This document shows, in pieces, positions 12,769 through 22,100 of a stretch of DNA of 24,491 nt (positions are counted from its first letter, which is position 1; every line of letters starts with the position of its first letter). Origin of the DNA: a virus. The translations under genes and the position numbers were made by a program. The notes under the pieces are model-generated. The model was not told where the DNA came from and made no database searches. It was given only the letters and a program-made list of their open reading frames with translations. Where the stretch lies: positions 1-24,491 of IMG/VR virus record IMGVR_UViG_3300047322_001347; one strand, 5' to 3'.

Positions 12769-13070
12769 TAGCTCTTGGCCTTGTGCTCGGTTGGCGCCTC
12801 GGCGTGCTCGCCCCTGGTCGCTTCAGCCTTCGGCGCCGACTTCGCGGTCTGCTGCTCGGTCCACTCGGCGAAGTTCTCGATCGTCTGCTGCCCGGTGATG
12901 GTGAACCCCTCGCGCAGGTACACCTCCGCGCTGGTCGCCGGCCCGACAATCGACTCGCCGTCAGGCTTCAGATAGGTGAAGAACAGCGTCGCGGGCGGCG
13001 TGACCGCGGGCCCGTTCTCATGAATGAGATTTGCCTGGGCAACGTAGTCAACGGGCGGTGTTTCGCTCAT
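12768..13070 (-). CDS. Hypothetical late protein, 100 aa
   Basis: ATG 13070 overlaps the preceding stop (ATGA), and its own stop shares a base with the next ATG. The N-terminal 70 residues have strand-rich text (ATLFFTYLKPDGESIVGP; AEVYLREGFTITGQQTIE). The C-terminal 30 residues are charged and Ala/Lys/Glu-rich (AEATRGEHAEAPTEHKAKS), probably disordered. The family is not recognised. Two genes after the capsid gene, it could be a minor head or decoration protein; nothing specific shows this. Confidence 0.65.
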   Translation of the reverse strand: MSETPPVDYVAQANLIHENGPAVTPPATLFFTYLKPDGESIVGPATSAEVYLREGFTITGQQTIENFAEWTEQQTAKSAPKAEATRGEHAEAPTEHKAKS

Positions 13071-13693
13071 GCTCCTGGCCTCCTGCGGCGCGCTTCGTCA
13101 ATCGGATCTTTGCCCGTGCCCTGGATGGTGGTCGCGTTCGCGCCCGGCGCGGCCAGCTTGCGCTCGAGATCCTCGATGCCCATGCGCGATGTTTCGACAC
13201 CGCGCTCGAGCGGCGATGGCGCGTCATCGCGGAATTTCGGCTCGAGCACGCGCACCTTGTGTCCCTGGGCTTTGATGTCGGCGATCATCTGCTCGAGCTC
13301 TTCGGTCGAGTCCTCGTCGATCGTGTCCAGGTTGAGCATCAGCACCGGATTCTGCAGATCCGCCTTGCGAATGGCGTTGATCAGCTTGGCCCGCTTGCGC
13401 TGCTCTTCGAGCACTTTGGGTCGCTCGAGCCGCTCCCACTCTTCGACTTCCGACAGGCTCTCGCCGCGGGCCGGCATCTCTGCCAGCAGGTGAAAGCCCA
13501 GGTCGGCGTACAGCGCGCGGTTGTTCGGGTCCGACTGCAACTGCACGATGTCGCCATCCGGCCGCACGTACCAGCGCAGCGGATAGTTGTAGTTCTGGCC
13601 GCGCTTGAGCGGGATGTCCGACCGCTGCAGCGTCTTGCCGAGCATGCGGTCGTGGAACGACTCACCCTGATGGGGTGAGGCCGTCATGCTCAT
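13067..13693 (-). CDS. Hypothetical head-region protein, 208 aa
   Basis: ATG 13693 shares its A with the capsid stop (TAATG), fixing the start. The N-terminal 75 residues contain short strands and aromatic residues (GQNYNYPLRWYVRPDGDIV). Residues about 80-115 are strongly charged and helical (EEWERLERPKVLEEQRKRAK). The middle resembles a small alpha/beta segment (PVLMLNLDTIDEDSTEELEQ; GHKVRVLEP). The C-terminal 40 residues are charged and Arg-rich. Directly downstream of the capsid gene, it may be a head-completion or minor head protein. No known motif was found. Confidence 0.65.
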   Translation of the reverse strand: MSMTASPHQGESFHDRMLGKTLQRSDIPLKRGQNYNYPLRWYVRPDGDIVQLQSDPNNRALYADLGFHLLAEMPARGESLSEVEEWERLERPKVLEEQRKRAKLINAIRKADLQNPVLMLNLDTIDEDSTEELEQMIADIKAQGHKVRVLEPKFRDDAPSPLERGVETSRMGIEDLERKLAAPGANATTIQGTGKDPIDEARRRRPGA

Positions 13694-14547
13694 TACGCGG
13701 CTCCCTTGCACCAGACGCCGAAGGTCGGCCGCATCATCATGTGGCCGTAGATCTCTTCGACCGCCAGCTTCCAGGTGAACACGTCGATGTCGTAGAAGAT
13801 GTGCGACTTGGGGCTTCTCTGGAGCACCAGCGCGATGGCCTCGCGGTGACCGATGAAGCAGTTCGCCTGACCACCGGCTGGCTTGACGAGGTTGGTGGTG
13901 ATGCCCAGGTTCAGCCCGTACATGTCGCCGAGCTGACCGTCCTTGGTCGGCAGGTTGTTGTTGCCGATGTACAGCGCGTTTGACCAGCGGTCCAGCGCCA
14001 GCTTGGCGACCTTCTCAGCCGGCGACATCAGGAAGAAGCGCTCGGTCTGCGGCGCGTCGGCGTTGTCCAGCAACTGAACGGCGCTCAGCACGTTGGCGTC
14101 AGACAGCGGCGTGCCGAGCGTGCCGACGGTCTGAGTGAAGCCCGCGACGTCGGTCGCCAGCGCCGTGTCGATGTCTTTGGCGAGCGCGTAGCCGAGCTTC
14201 TGCTGGTACTCGTTCTGCACATCGACGATGGCTTGCACCTTGACGATGTCCTCGATACCAAGCGCGGCGTATGACCAGATATTCAAGGTGATGGTCGTCG
14301 CCGTCTCGGCGACCGTCTCGTACACGATCGCGGTGTTTTCAGCTTTTGCCCTGGCGGCGAGGTTGCCAATGCTGGCGACCTTGACCGTCTTGCCGACGCT
14401 AGCGTCGCTCTCGAAGCCGCGGTTGACGCTCTTGGCGAACAGCAGGTTCGACTCGGTCGCGCGCAACACCTGCTTGCTCCAGATGTCCGGCGAGAACACC
14501 CCGTCAGAGATCGTCTTGTCGACGAACTCGGTTACACCTGTAGCCAC
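13693..14547 (-). CDS. Major capsid protein (HK97-fold type)
   Basis: 284 residues from GTG 14547. The text matches the phage coat pattern: an N-terminal arm (VDKTISDGVFSPDIWSKQVL), then GKTVKVASIG and the extended loop region, a long spine-type helix (VDVQNEYQQKLGYALAKDID), a central A-domain-like part (FFLMSPAEKVAKLALDRW; LPTKDGQLGDMYGLNLGIT) and C-terminal strands ending MRPTFGVWCKGAA. Length is normal for an HK97-fold coat. It follows the probable scaffold gene, the usual order, and has the strongest ribosome site in the late operon, matching high demand. The coat would form the icosahedral shell. Confidence is high for coat protein, moderate for the subfamily. Confidence 0.88.
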   Translation of the reverse strand: MATGVTEFVDKTISDGVFSPDIWSKQVLRATESNLLFAKSVNRGFESDASVGKTVKVASIGNLAARAKAENTAIVYETVAETATTITLNIWSYAALGIEDIVKVQAIVDVQNEYQQKLGYALAKDIDTALATDVAGFTQTVGTLGTPLSDANVLSAVQLLDNADAPQTERFFLMSPAEKVAKLALDRWSNALYIGNNNLPTKDGQLGDMYGLNLGITTNLVKPAGGQANCFIGHREAIALVLQRSPKSHIFYDIDVFTWKLAVEEIYGHMMMRPTFGVWCKGAA

Positions 14548-14553
14548 TGGCTA

Positions 14554-14559
14554 CCCCCT
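14554..14559 (-). promoter_or_regulatory. Strong ribosome binding site of the capsid gene
   Basis: AGGGGG on the minus strand lies 6 bp before GTG 14547 and overlaps the scaffold stop codon (14558-14560). It decides the GTG start and links capsid translation to scaffold termination. Confidence 0.7.
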
Positions 14560-15448
14560 ATTGGCGATGAACGGGGATTCCTCGGGTAGACCGATGACGC
14601 ACCCCTGGCTTCGGACGACCGTTCTCGTCGAACAGCGCCTCGTACTCCTGTAACGACATGGCGGCGATCATCTCGTCTGTCACTTCTCGGACGCGACCGG
14701 GGGTGCCTGAATCGCGCTCTGGGACAGGCTCGTCACCGTTTATTTCGCTCATCACCGACTTGCGAATAGCAGACTCGCGCTTTTGGGCCTCGAGCTTGAC
14801 CGCACGGTCGACGACGTACGCCATGTATTCTGCCACGCCCTCGGCGTAGGTTTTTCCCTGGCCGAAGGCTTTGCCAGAAATCTCTTTCTGGATGGCCTCC
14901 GGCAACTGTTTCTGGAAGGCGACCACGCCATCCATGAACGGACCCGCGGCCTGGGCGGCTTGCTGCGACGCGAGCTGCCCTTGCAGCTCGCGCTGAGTCA
15001 TCTCGCCCAGGGTGTACAGGTCGTTGTTCTGCGCCGCTTCGAGCTTGGCTCGCTCGGTGGCTTCGCGCTCCTGTTGCTGGAGCAACGCTCGAGCGCGGCG
15101 GTCGCCCATCTGCCCCAGCAGACCGCTGACGACTTCGTCCTTCTCGAACTGGTCGCGCGGCAGGTTCTTGGCGAGCAGGCGCAGCGCTTCGGTCGGGTCC
15201 TTGGCCTCGCGGACCGAGTCAAACCAGGAAAGGTCGGGCTCGGCGGCGTCCTCGGCAGGAGGGGAGCTCGTGTCGTCGGGTGCCGCTTCGCCCGCCAGTT
15301 CGTCAGACGGCTCAGGCGCGGGCGCAGCAGGCTCTGCCGCTCGAGCGCGGCCTCTGCCACGTCCAGACGTTTGGGGCGTCTCTGGCGCGTCCTGGGGCGT
15401 CTCGTCCACCAGGTCAGGGTGGACGTTCTTGTCCCAATCGCCAGGCAT
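14558..15448 (-). CDS. Probable capsid scaffolding protein
   Basis: 296 residues from ATG 15448; an in-frame GTG at 15463 is possible, but ATG 15448 forms a TGATG junction with the small gene upstream. The N-terminal 75 residues are acidic, Pro/Ala-rich and probably disordered (PAAPAPEPSDELAGEAAPDD). Long charged helices follow (RARALLQQQEREATERAKLE; QLASQQAAQAAGPFMDG; VDRAVKLEAQKRESAIRKS). The C-terminal 30 residues are basic (GRPKPGVRHRSTRG), as in scaffolds that bind the coat through a basic tail. It lies directly before the capsid gene. It would guide procapsid assembly and then leave. The call rests on composition and position rather than on a conserved motif. Confidence 0.75.
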   Translation of the reverse strand: MPGDWDKNVHPDLVDETPQDAPETPQTSGRGRGRARAAEPAAPAPEPSDELAGEAAPDDTSSPPAEDAAEPDLSWFDSVREAKDPTEALRLLAKNLPRDQFEKDEVVSGLLGQMGDRRARALLQQQEREATERAKLEAAQNNDLYTLGEMTQRELQGQLASQQAAQAAGPFMDGVVAFQKQLPEAIQKEISGKAFGQGKTYAEGVAEYMAYVVDRAVKLEAQKRESAIRKSVMSEINGDEPVPERDSGTPGRVREVTDEMIAAMSLQEYEALFDENGRPKPGVRHRSTRGIPVHRQ

Positions 15449-15555
15449 CAGGCGTACCGCCACGTGAAGTGTCGTTCAAAGTGGGCGCAGCTGGTAAACA
15501 GCGACCAGCGCACGAACACGCTCCGCGGCCGATACCAGCGCACGCGACGATTCAC
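15448..15555 (-). CDS. Arg/Trp-rich 35-aa ORF between two late genes
   Basis: GTG 15555 overlaps the preceding stop in a GTGA junction, and its stop (15448-15450) overlaps the scaffold ATG in TGATG. The product begins MNRRVRWYRPRSVFVRWSLF and ends FERHFTWRYA. It is strongly basic, with about a quarter aromatic residues, and carries two copies of a VRW phrase (DNA CGTGCGCTGGT at both). Exact junctions on both sides are the mark of a real gene in this operon, and it fills the only gap between these late genes. Nucleic-acid or membrane binding would suit the composition. Function unknown. Confidence 0.55.
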   Translation of the reverse strand: MNRRVRWYRPRSVFVRWSLFTSCAHFERHFTWRYA

Positions 15556-15692
15556 TTCTTGCCCTTCGCCTTCGCGCGGCGTTGCGTATCCAGTGCGATC
15601 GCGACCGCCTGCTTCTGTGGTCGCCCCGCCTTCATCTCAGTACGGATGTTCTGGCTCACCGCGGCCTTCGAGGCTGACTTCTTGAGCGGCAT
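15552..15692 (-). CDS. Small basic protein, 46 aa (DUF6496-like)
   Basis: ATG 15692 follows an AGGGGG ribosome site. The product reads MPLKKSASKAAVSQNIRTEM, then KAGRPQKQAVAIALDTQRRA and a Lys/Arg tail. The phrase NIRTEMKAGRPQKQAVAIAL closely matches a family of very short basic proteins found beside structural genes in many phages, known to me as DUF6496; this is from memory, not a search. Its role in the family is not established. The net positive charge suits binding of DNA or of acidic scaffold. It ends in a GTGA overlap with the 35-aa ORF. An open frame upstream runs antiphase through the next gene and was rejected. Confidence 0.75.
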   Translation of the reverse strand: MPLKKSASKAAVSQNIRTEMKAGRPQKQAVAIALDTQRRAKAKGKK

Positions 15693-15694
15693 GC

Positions 15695-17161
15695 TTACCC
15701 CCTCTTGACCGTCCCGAAGGTTTGGGGCGCTGCGAACGACGGCAGCGTGGCCTTGATCTGCGCCATCGAGTCGGTCGGGTCGATGCCGTATTTCTCCTGC
15801 ATGCTCTGCAGAATCAGGTTCTGCGTCGTCGGCGAGCTGGCGAGGAAGCTCTGCGAGTCGAGCTTGTTCGGCGTCGGCGTGCTGTTGAGCCAGGACTGTG
15901 CGGTCGTCTGGTTTGCGGACGGGTCCCTGATGTCGTCGATCATCTGCTGCAAGTAGCCCATGCCGCCCCGGGTGTTGCCGCCGGCGGTGCCCACGCCGGT
16001 GACCGTATTCGGCGCAGAGAAGCCCGCGGTCGGCATGCCCTGCAACACGCGACCTGCCTGGCCGAGCACCTGCGCCTGACGGAACGGGTTGGCCTGCAGG
16101 CCTGCCGCGGCATTGATGACGCCCATTTGCTGCGTATACGCCTGGTTCTGACCCGCGAGTGTGGTCTGACCAGCGATCGGCGTGTTGACGCCGGCCACGC
16201 CAGCCTGCCCCGGTGCGCCTGGGGCGTAGTACTGGCCGTACTGCGTCGCCAGGTCGTTGGCCTGGGTGAAATACTGGTTCTGGGCCGCGAGCGTCTCCTG
16301 CGGCGTGCCCGCCGCGTTGGGGTTCCACGTTCCGCCAGCGGCTTCAGTCGCCTGACGCATGGCATTGTTCGAGTCAGCGACCCATGCGGCCATCGCCGCG
16401 TTCCAGTCGCCGCCACGTGACTGGTAGTACCCCTGCTGAACGTTAGGCGGCAGATCGGAGAACTTTCCGCCACCTGCGTTCGTACCGGGCGGCAGGACCT
16501 GCGCCGGCGCCTGATACATGCCGGTCACGCCCGACTGTGCGATGGCATTGTTCTGTGCCGCGGTGTTCAGGTTGCTGTAGCCGGTCAGTCCCTGCAGCGT
16601 CTGGACGGGTCCCTGCGACGGCGGCGCCGACTCGAGCCCGAGCGCCTGCTGCGCCGAGATCGTGGGCATCGTGCCAAGATTGCCGTTCCAGCCCATCGCC
16701 TGCGCCTGCCCGAGGCCGACGCGTTGCAGCTGGCCCGACGGCAGCACGTACGAGATCTGTGTCCCGTACTCCTGCGGATACGTGTTCGGGTCGAGGCGCA
16801 CGAACGAGCCCGGCGTGAACTGCGACTGGCTCGGCGCGGCGTAGAAGCCGGTCAGACCCGCCGCGGCCTGAGCCGTGCCTGCCTGCGTCGAGAGCAGGGA
16901 CTGTGTCTGCGACGCGTCGGTGCCGGTGTAGCCAGGGATGTAGCCGATGCTGCCCGTGGCCTGACCCGCCGCGAGCGTCGGCGTGTTCGGCGGCGCGGGC
17001 TGGCCGACGCCGAAGTTCTGGCCGTACTGCTCGGCGACCTGGTTGGTGTACGTCAGGTTGAACTGACGGATCGCCTCCTGCGCCGCGGATGCGTTGCCCG
17101 ACGCCATCGCGGAAAGCAGCGACTGGATCGAGCTGCCGAGTTGGGTTGTCGTGTCAGCCAT
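15695..17161 (-). CDS. Ala/Gln/Gly-rich probable internal virion protein, 488 aa
   Basis: ATG 17161 has a good ribosome site (AAGGAG, 8 bp upstream). The protein is rich in Ala, Gln, Gly, Thr and Asn and contains imperfect repeats: LTGFYAAP (103-110), LTGYSN (192-197) and VTGMYQAP (212-219), and TLAAQNQYFTQ (290-300) against TLAGQNQAYTQ (334-344). The N-terminal 50 residues are helical (SIQSLLSAMASGNASAAQEA). Such low-complexity repeat proteins next to a giant virion protein resemble the ejection or internal proteins of short-tailed phages, which exit ahead of the DNA. No enzyme motif is visible. Virion role probable, mechanism inferred. Confidence 0.65.
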   Translation of the reverse strand: MADTTTQLGSSIQSLLSAMASGNASAAQEAIRQFNLTYTNQVAEQYGQNFGVGQPAPPNTPTLAAGQATGSIGYIPGYTGTDASQTQSLLSTQAGTAQAAAGLTGFYAAPSQSQFTPGSFVRLDPNTYPQEYGTQISYVLPSGQLQRVGLGQAQAMGWNGNLGTMPTISAQQALGLESAPPSQGPVQTLQGLTGYSNLNTAAQNNAIAQSGVTGMYQAPAQVLPPGTNAGGGKFSDLPPNVQQGYYQSRGGDWNAAMAAWVADSNNAMRQATEAAGGTWNPNAAGTPQETLAAQNQYFTQANDLATQYGQYYAPGAPGQAGVAGVNTPIAGQTTLAGQNQAYTQQMGVINAAAGLQANPFRQAQVLGQAGRVLQGMPTAGFSAPNTVTGVGTAGGNTRGGMGYLQQMIDDIRDPSANQTTAQSWLNSTPTPNKLDSQSFLASSPTTQNLILQSMQEKYGIDPTDSMAQIKATLPSFAAPQTFGTVKRG

Positions 17162-17170
17162 GCTCGCTCC

Positions 17171-19141
17171 TTATGCCGCGATCGGCGCGACGAATCCGTT
17201 GGCAGCGTTGGGCCCGGTAGAGATGGTGCCGACCGCGCTCGGGTACTGCTGCTGATACCACGGGTTGTACAGACCCGGCGTCGGAATCATCGGTGCGACC
17301 GCCGCGGGCTGCGCCGTCACGGGCGCCTGGAACGCGGGCGTCGCTGGTTGTCCGTTCGGGCCCAGGATGACGCCACCCGGTCCCACCGTGCGACCGGCTA
17401 TGTCGCCAGGCGTGCCCGTCTTCTGCGTCCACTGCAGATCGTTCGGGTTGTAAGTGTTCGGCGCCGTCACGCCGCCGCCCTGCGCGCTGGCGTTGGCGGC
17501 TTGCGTCGCTGCGACCGCGGGATGCGGTTGCCCGCCATTCTGCTGCTGGTACAGCGCCAGCATGTTGCCCAGCGTCTGCTGCGCCTGGTTCGCCAGCGTC
17601 GGGTCGCTGCTGATCTTCGGATCCGCGGCCTGCACCATGCGCGCCGCCGTGTCGTACACGTCCTTGCCGCCGCCCAGGCCCGTCACCCAGACCTGCAGCC
17701 CGTTGACCAGCCCCTCGCCCACGCCGCCAGGGATGCTCGTCATCTTGCTGCCGGCCGCGGAGCTCACCAGGCTGTTCAGCGCGCCCGTCGCGGTCGTGAC
17801 GCGGTTCTGCAGCAGGCCCGCGCCCGTCTGCGCGTTCGACGCCGCGTTGCGTAAGACATCACCCGCCGCCGTGCCGATCTGCGTCGCCTTCGACGTGTCG
17901 GCGTTCTGCTTGTTGATGTCGTTGGTCATCTTCGCGTTCGACGCGTCGATGAGCGCCTTGGCCTCGTCCACCGAGATCTTGCCGTCGATGACCTGCCCAC
18001 TCAGGTGGCTGGCGAGTTGCTTCAGCGCCTCGCTGGCGACAACCTGGCCCTTGTTCTCGATCCAGATCAGCTGCGACGGATCTTTCGGGTCCGGCACCTG
18101 GATCATCGGCGCGACCGTGTTCGGCGTCGGCGCGGTCACCGGTGCCTTGCCGTAGTTCGGGTTCGGTGTGCGGCCGACTTCCTTGCCCTGGTCGTCGTAC
18201 CAGACCAGGTCCTTCAGCGTGGTGCTGTTGCCGACCGTCGCCGCGGCCTGCACGTTAGGCGGCAGCGTGAACGACCCATCCTTGGGATCGAAGGTGTAGA
18301 CCTTGCTGCCGAGCGTGACCGCCTGCTTGTTGACGGCAGCAGGGTCCAGGTCCTGGACCTTGGTGCTCTTACCCGTGTCCTTGTCGATGGAATAGATCGC
18401 CGTCGTTGTGGCAACGATCTGCGTCCCGTCCGGCGCCGCCGAGACGGCGTGCAGCTCGTTGTTGGTCGGGTCCCACTGGCCGACGACACCACTGCTCGAG
18501 TCGCCAGGCGTGCGGTAGATCGGCGTCCACTTGCTGGGGTCGGAGGGCTTGGCGCCAGGCGCTGCGCTGACACTGGCGGCGACCTTCTGCGACTTGGGGT
18601 CGTAAAGCCCGATGACCCGCGACGTGTCGTCCTTAGGGTCTTCGCGAATCGGCGTCCAGGTCGACGGGTCGCCGAGCTCGGTGCCACCGGTGATGGTGTA
18701 CGGCTGCGAGCCTGCGGGCGCCTTCGGATCACGCATCGCGACCGCGGGCGTGGTCGTATCCGTTGCGGGAATCTCTTTACCGCTCGAGTCAATGCGTACC
18801 CAATCCGATATCGGCGAGCCCGTCGCCTTCGGCGTGGTCTTGCCGCCCTCCAGGACCTCGTACCCAACCCCGCCCTTGCCACCGCCGGTCGTGTCGCCAC
18901 TGACTGGCTTGGCGTCGCTGATCGTCATCGTGTCGGGCGTGCCGTCCGCCCGTTGTACGGAGAGGACCGAGCCGTTCGGCTTCTTGACCGTGCGCGGGTT
19001 GACGACCGAATCGACCGGCTTGGACGGATCGAACTTGTCGTTCGGCGCGTCGCCGATGTTGGCCTGCTCGCCGAGAATCTTCGTGCCGGCGCCGAAGACC
19101 GCATCGACCGCGGCTTGCTTGGTTGGATAGCTGGTAGGCAT
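17171..19141 (-). CDS. Large probable internal virion protein with WTPI repeats, 656 aa
   Basis: ATG 19141 shares a base with the giant gene's stop (TGATG). The N-terminal half is beta-rich and Asp/Pro/Thr-rich, with a repeated unit: DPSTWTPIREDP (158-169) and DPSKWTPIYRTP (201-212), each followed about 10 residues later by VIGLYDP or VVGQWDP. The unit of about 43 residues suggests propeller-like or beta-roll blades (also YSIDKDTGKS and YTFDPKDGSF). The middle (about 360-460) is helical and Ala/Asn/Gln-rich (EALKQLASHLSGQVIDGK). The C-terminus is Gly/Pro/Gln-rich (GLYNPWYQQQYP). The gene sits between two other probable internal proteins. The virion call is from composition and context. Confidence 0.65.
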   Translation of the reverse strand: MPTSYPTKQAAVDAVFGAGTKILGEQANIGDAPNDKFDPSKPVDSVVNPRTVKKPNGSVLSVQRADGTPDTMTISDAKPVSGDTTGGGKGGVGYEVLEGGKTTPKATGSPISDWVRIDSSGKEIPATDTTTPAVAMRDPKAPAGSQPYTITGGTELGDPSTWTPIREDPKDDTSRVIGLYDPKSQKVAASVSAAPGAKPSDPSKWTPIYRTPGDSSSGVVGQWDPTNNELHAVSAAPDGTQIVATTTAIYSIDKDTGKSTKVQDLDPAAVNKQAVTLGSKVYTFDPKDGSFTLPPNVQAAATVGNSTTLKDLVWYDDQGKEVGRTPNPNYGKAPVTAPTPNTVAPMIQVPDPKDPSQLIWIENKGQVVASEALKQLASHLSGQVIDGKISVDEAKALIDASNAKMTNDINKQNADTSKATQIGTAAGDVLRNAASNAQTGAGLLQNRVTTATGALNSLVSSAAGSKMTSIPGGVGEGLVNGLQVWVTGLGGGKDVYDTAARMVQAADPKISSDPTLANQAQQTLGNMLALYQQQNGGQPHPAVAATQAANASAQGGGVTAPNTYNPNDLQWTQKTGTPGDIAGRTVGPGGVILGPNGQPATPAFQAPVTAQPAAVAPMIPTPGLYNPWYQQQYPSAVGTISTGPNAANGFVAPIAA

Positions 19142-22100
19142 CAGGCCGCTGCTCCCGCGTCGCCGAGATAGTACGGATCAGGCACGGTCTTCGGCTTGAG
19201 CCGCGAGCTCAGGTCGGCGCCCGGCATGTCGTTGAGGAACTGGTGGTCGGCGTACTGCACCGCGTGCGACACCAGCACGGTCAGGTAGCGGTTGCGCTCC
19301 GCCTGGCTCAGGTTCTGGAACTTGGGGTCGTTGACGTATGGGTCCAGGTACTGCTTCAGCGCTTCGCCGCGCTGCCGCTTGAGCACGTCCTGCTCATCTT
19401 CGGTCAGGTCGATGTGCTGCCCGCCATAGTTGAGCGACTTGTGCTCCGTCGGAATGCCCACCCCCGACTCGCGCAGTTGCTGCAGTAACGGCGTGTCGCG
19501 CTCGATGTCGTAGCGGTACGGCACCACCCGAGCGATGCCGGTCGCTCCCTGCGTCCTGGGCTCGCCGAGCGGCGTGGTCGCCTCAGGCACGTTCGCTGAC
19601 GCGCCGGGATAGTTCGACTCGAGCGCCTCCCACAGACCGACGAAGCCGTTGTGCGGATTCCTGGTCGCGACACCCTGAATGCGCTGCATCTCCCGCCCCA
19701 GGCTCGAGTACGGACCGTAGCTCGCGGCCAGGCCCTCGCCGAATTTCTGCGCCGCGCTCTTCGGATCGTGCAGCGTATTGACCACGTCGGACAAACCCTG
19801 CAGAAACGTGTTATCCAGCACGTAGCGACCAATCGCCGTGACAGCGTTGAGTTGCTCGTCCGGATCGGCGAGTGTCTTGCCGCGGTGTTGCGGATCGGTC
19901 AGGATCGACGCCATCGCCAGCGGGAAGCCCGCCGCGTTGAAGTTCTGCATCGGCAGGTAGTAGGTGTTGTTGTCGATCGGACTGGTGATCCGCAACGACC
20001 ACGGTCGCCAGCCCTGCGGCAGCGTCGACGCTTCTTTTGGATCAATCGGGTACGAGCCGGTCAACATGCCCGCACTGCCGAGCGCGATGCCGCCGCCCAG
20101 GATGGCGCTACCGATGATGGCGCGCGCGGCGCGCTCTTCGGCGAGCAGCGTCTCCCGCCCCCGCACGGTACGTTCTGCTGCCGTGCCGACAGCCATGCCG
20201 CGCGCCTTCAGCGAGCTCTGCAGCGCGCCGGTGAAGCCGAACGGGCTCAGCGCCGCACCCTGCGCGGTGATGTTCATCGGCGTCTGGTAGAAGGGCAGCA
20301 CCTGCTTGACGCCGAACTCGGCGACGTCCGGCAACGGCTTGTTGCCTCCGCCAAGACCAGCGCGGCGTTCCTGATAGACCTGCCGCGCCGTCGCGTCTGC
20401 GGCTTCTTTGGCAAGCTCGGGATAGTCCTCGAGATTCTTCACGATCGACGCCGCACGACCTGCGACCTGCGGACCGCTGAAACCTTCACGGATCGCCTGC
20501 CTGGTCGCGACGCGCATCGAGTGCGCCGCCATTGCTCCACCGCGGAACAGTTGGTCGGCCGCACCGAGCAGACGCAGCGGCGCCTCAACGCCAGCGTTCA
20601 GCAGTTCGCTGCGCGAGAACGCACCGCGGATCCTGGTCGGATCGGCAAGCTGCTCGGGCGTAAAGCCCGTCTTCAGCACGCGGTACGCGTTGTCCCACTG
20701 CCCCAAGAAACCGGGGCCGTACGCCTTCAGCATCGGCAGTATCTCGCCGGCGTAGGCTTGCCGTTCGCCACCGGTCGCCGCAGCGCGCAGCGCGTCGATG
20801 CCGACTACCAGCCCGCGGGTCGGCACCTCGATCATCGCCCCCGCGACGTTGCCACCGATGTTGACCATCTGCGTGATCGGGCTGGACACCAGCCCGGCCA
20901 GGCGCACGACCGTCGCTCGCTTCCAGTTCGACATGCTCGCCGTGCTCTGGAGGAACTTGGCAGCGACCATCGGATCGGGATCGGATAGCGCGGCCAGGTA
21001 GTTCTTGAGCACGTCTTTCGTCACTTCCGTGCCGCCCAAACTCTCGAGCAGCTTCTGCGCCTTGGCGCTTTGCTGGCCGCGGCGCTTGAGCTCCGAGTCG
21101 AACGCGCGGTTGATCTCCGTATCGGCGCCCTTCAGCGCGTTCTGCGCCACGCGACGCTGCTGCTCGATGTACAGACCGCCGCGGAATGCAGCCCGCTCGC
21201 GAGCAGCGTTCTCCGCCGCCTTGGAGTCTATGAACGCCATCGTTTCCCAGGTGTTCTTGCGCTTGGCGAAGTTGTCCTGTTCGGCCTTGAGCTCCTGCTT
21301 CAGCGCGGACAGGAGCTCTTCGGGCGCACCGCGGACAGCGCTCGCGCGGGCTGCTGCTGCCGCTTCGCGCTGCGCTTTGAGCTTGTCGAACACGTCCGCC
21401 TTCTCGTGCAGGCTCATCGCGTTGTAGCGATCCAGCTCGTCGTACGCGTTGGCGATCTGGTCGATGATGTTCTGCGGCGTCCGCGGCGCTCCCGGTCTTG
21501 CGGGACGGGATGCTGCCGCGGTCGCTGCTGCCTTCTGCTGATCCAGCGTCTTCGCGTTGTCGAGCAGGTCGCCGGCCCTGGTCGCGACCCGAGCGGCCTG
21601 CGCTTTCACACGCTGCGCCGCACGACGCTCGTTCTGCGCAGTGATGTCGCTGGCAAGTTGTCGGGTGAAGCTGACCTTGCGTGCGTTCAGCGAGCGCGCC
21701 ACCGTACTGCCCGCACCCTTGGCAACCGCGGCCAGCGACTGCGCCTGCGTCAGTTGCGTGATCGAGTAGGCGAGCTCTTCGGGCGTGAGGTTGTCCACGC
21801 CGCCCTTGCTCAGGATGCTCTTCGCCATATCGGTCTGACGCGCCTGCTCTTCGATCATCGCCGCCTGCAGCGCGACCATCTCCTGGTCGTTGAATGCCTG
21901 CCCGACCTTCGTCTTGAGCCAGTCTTCTTTGGTCATGCCCACGCGCGCAGCCAGGTCGTTCTTGAGCGAGTCGAAGGTGATCGTGCCCTGCTTGTAGTGC
22001 TCCCACAGCGCTGGGTTGTCCTCCGCCGACTTCTGGATCTGCGCGATCGTCTCGGGCATGTCCTTGCCGATCGCCGACAGGTTCGGCATCAGCCGTTGCG

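Noticed and set aside
13693-13711. Upstream ATG for the 208-aa gene at 13711
   Set aside because: It lies inside the capsid gene. ATG 13693 forms the TAATG junction used repeatedly in this operon.
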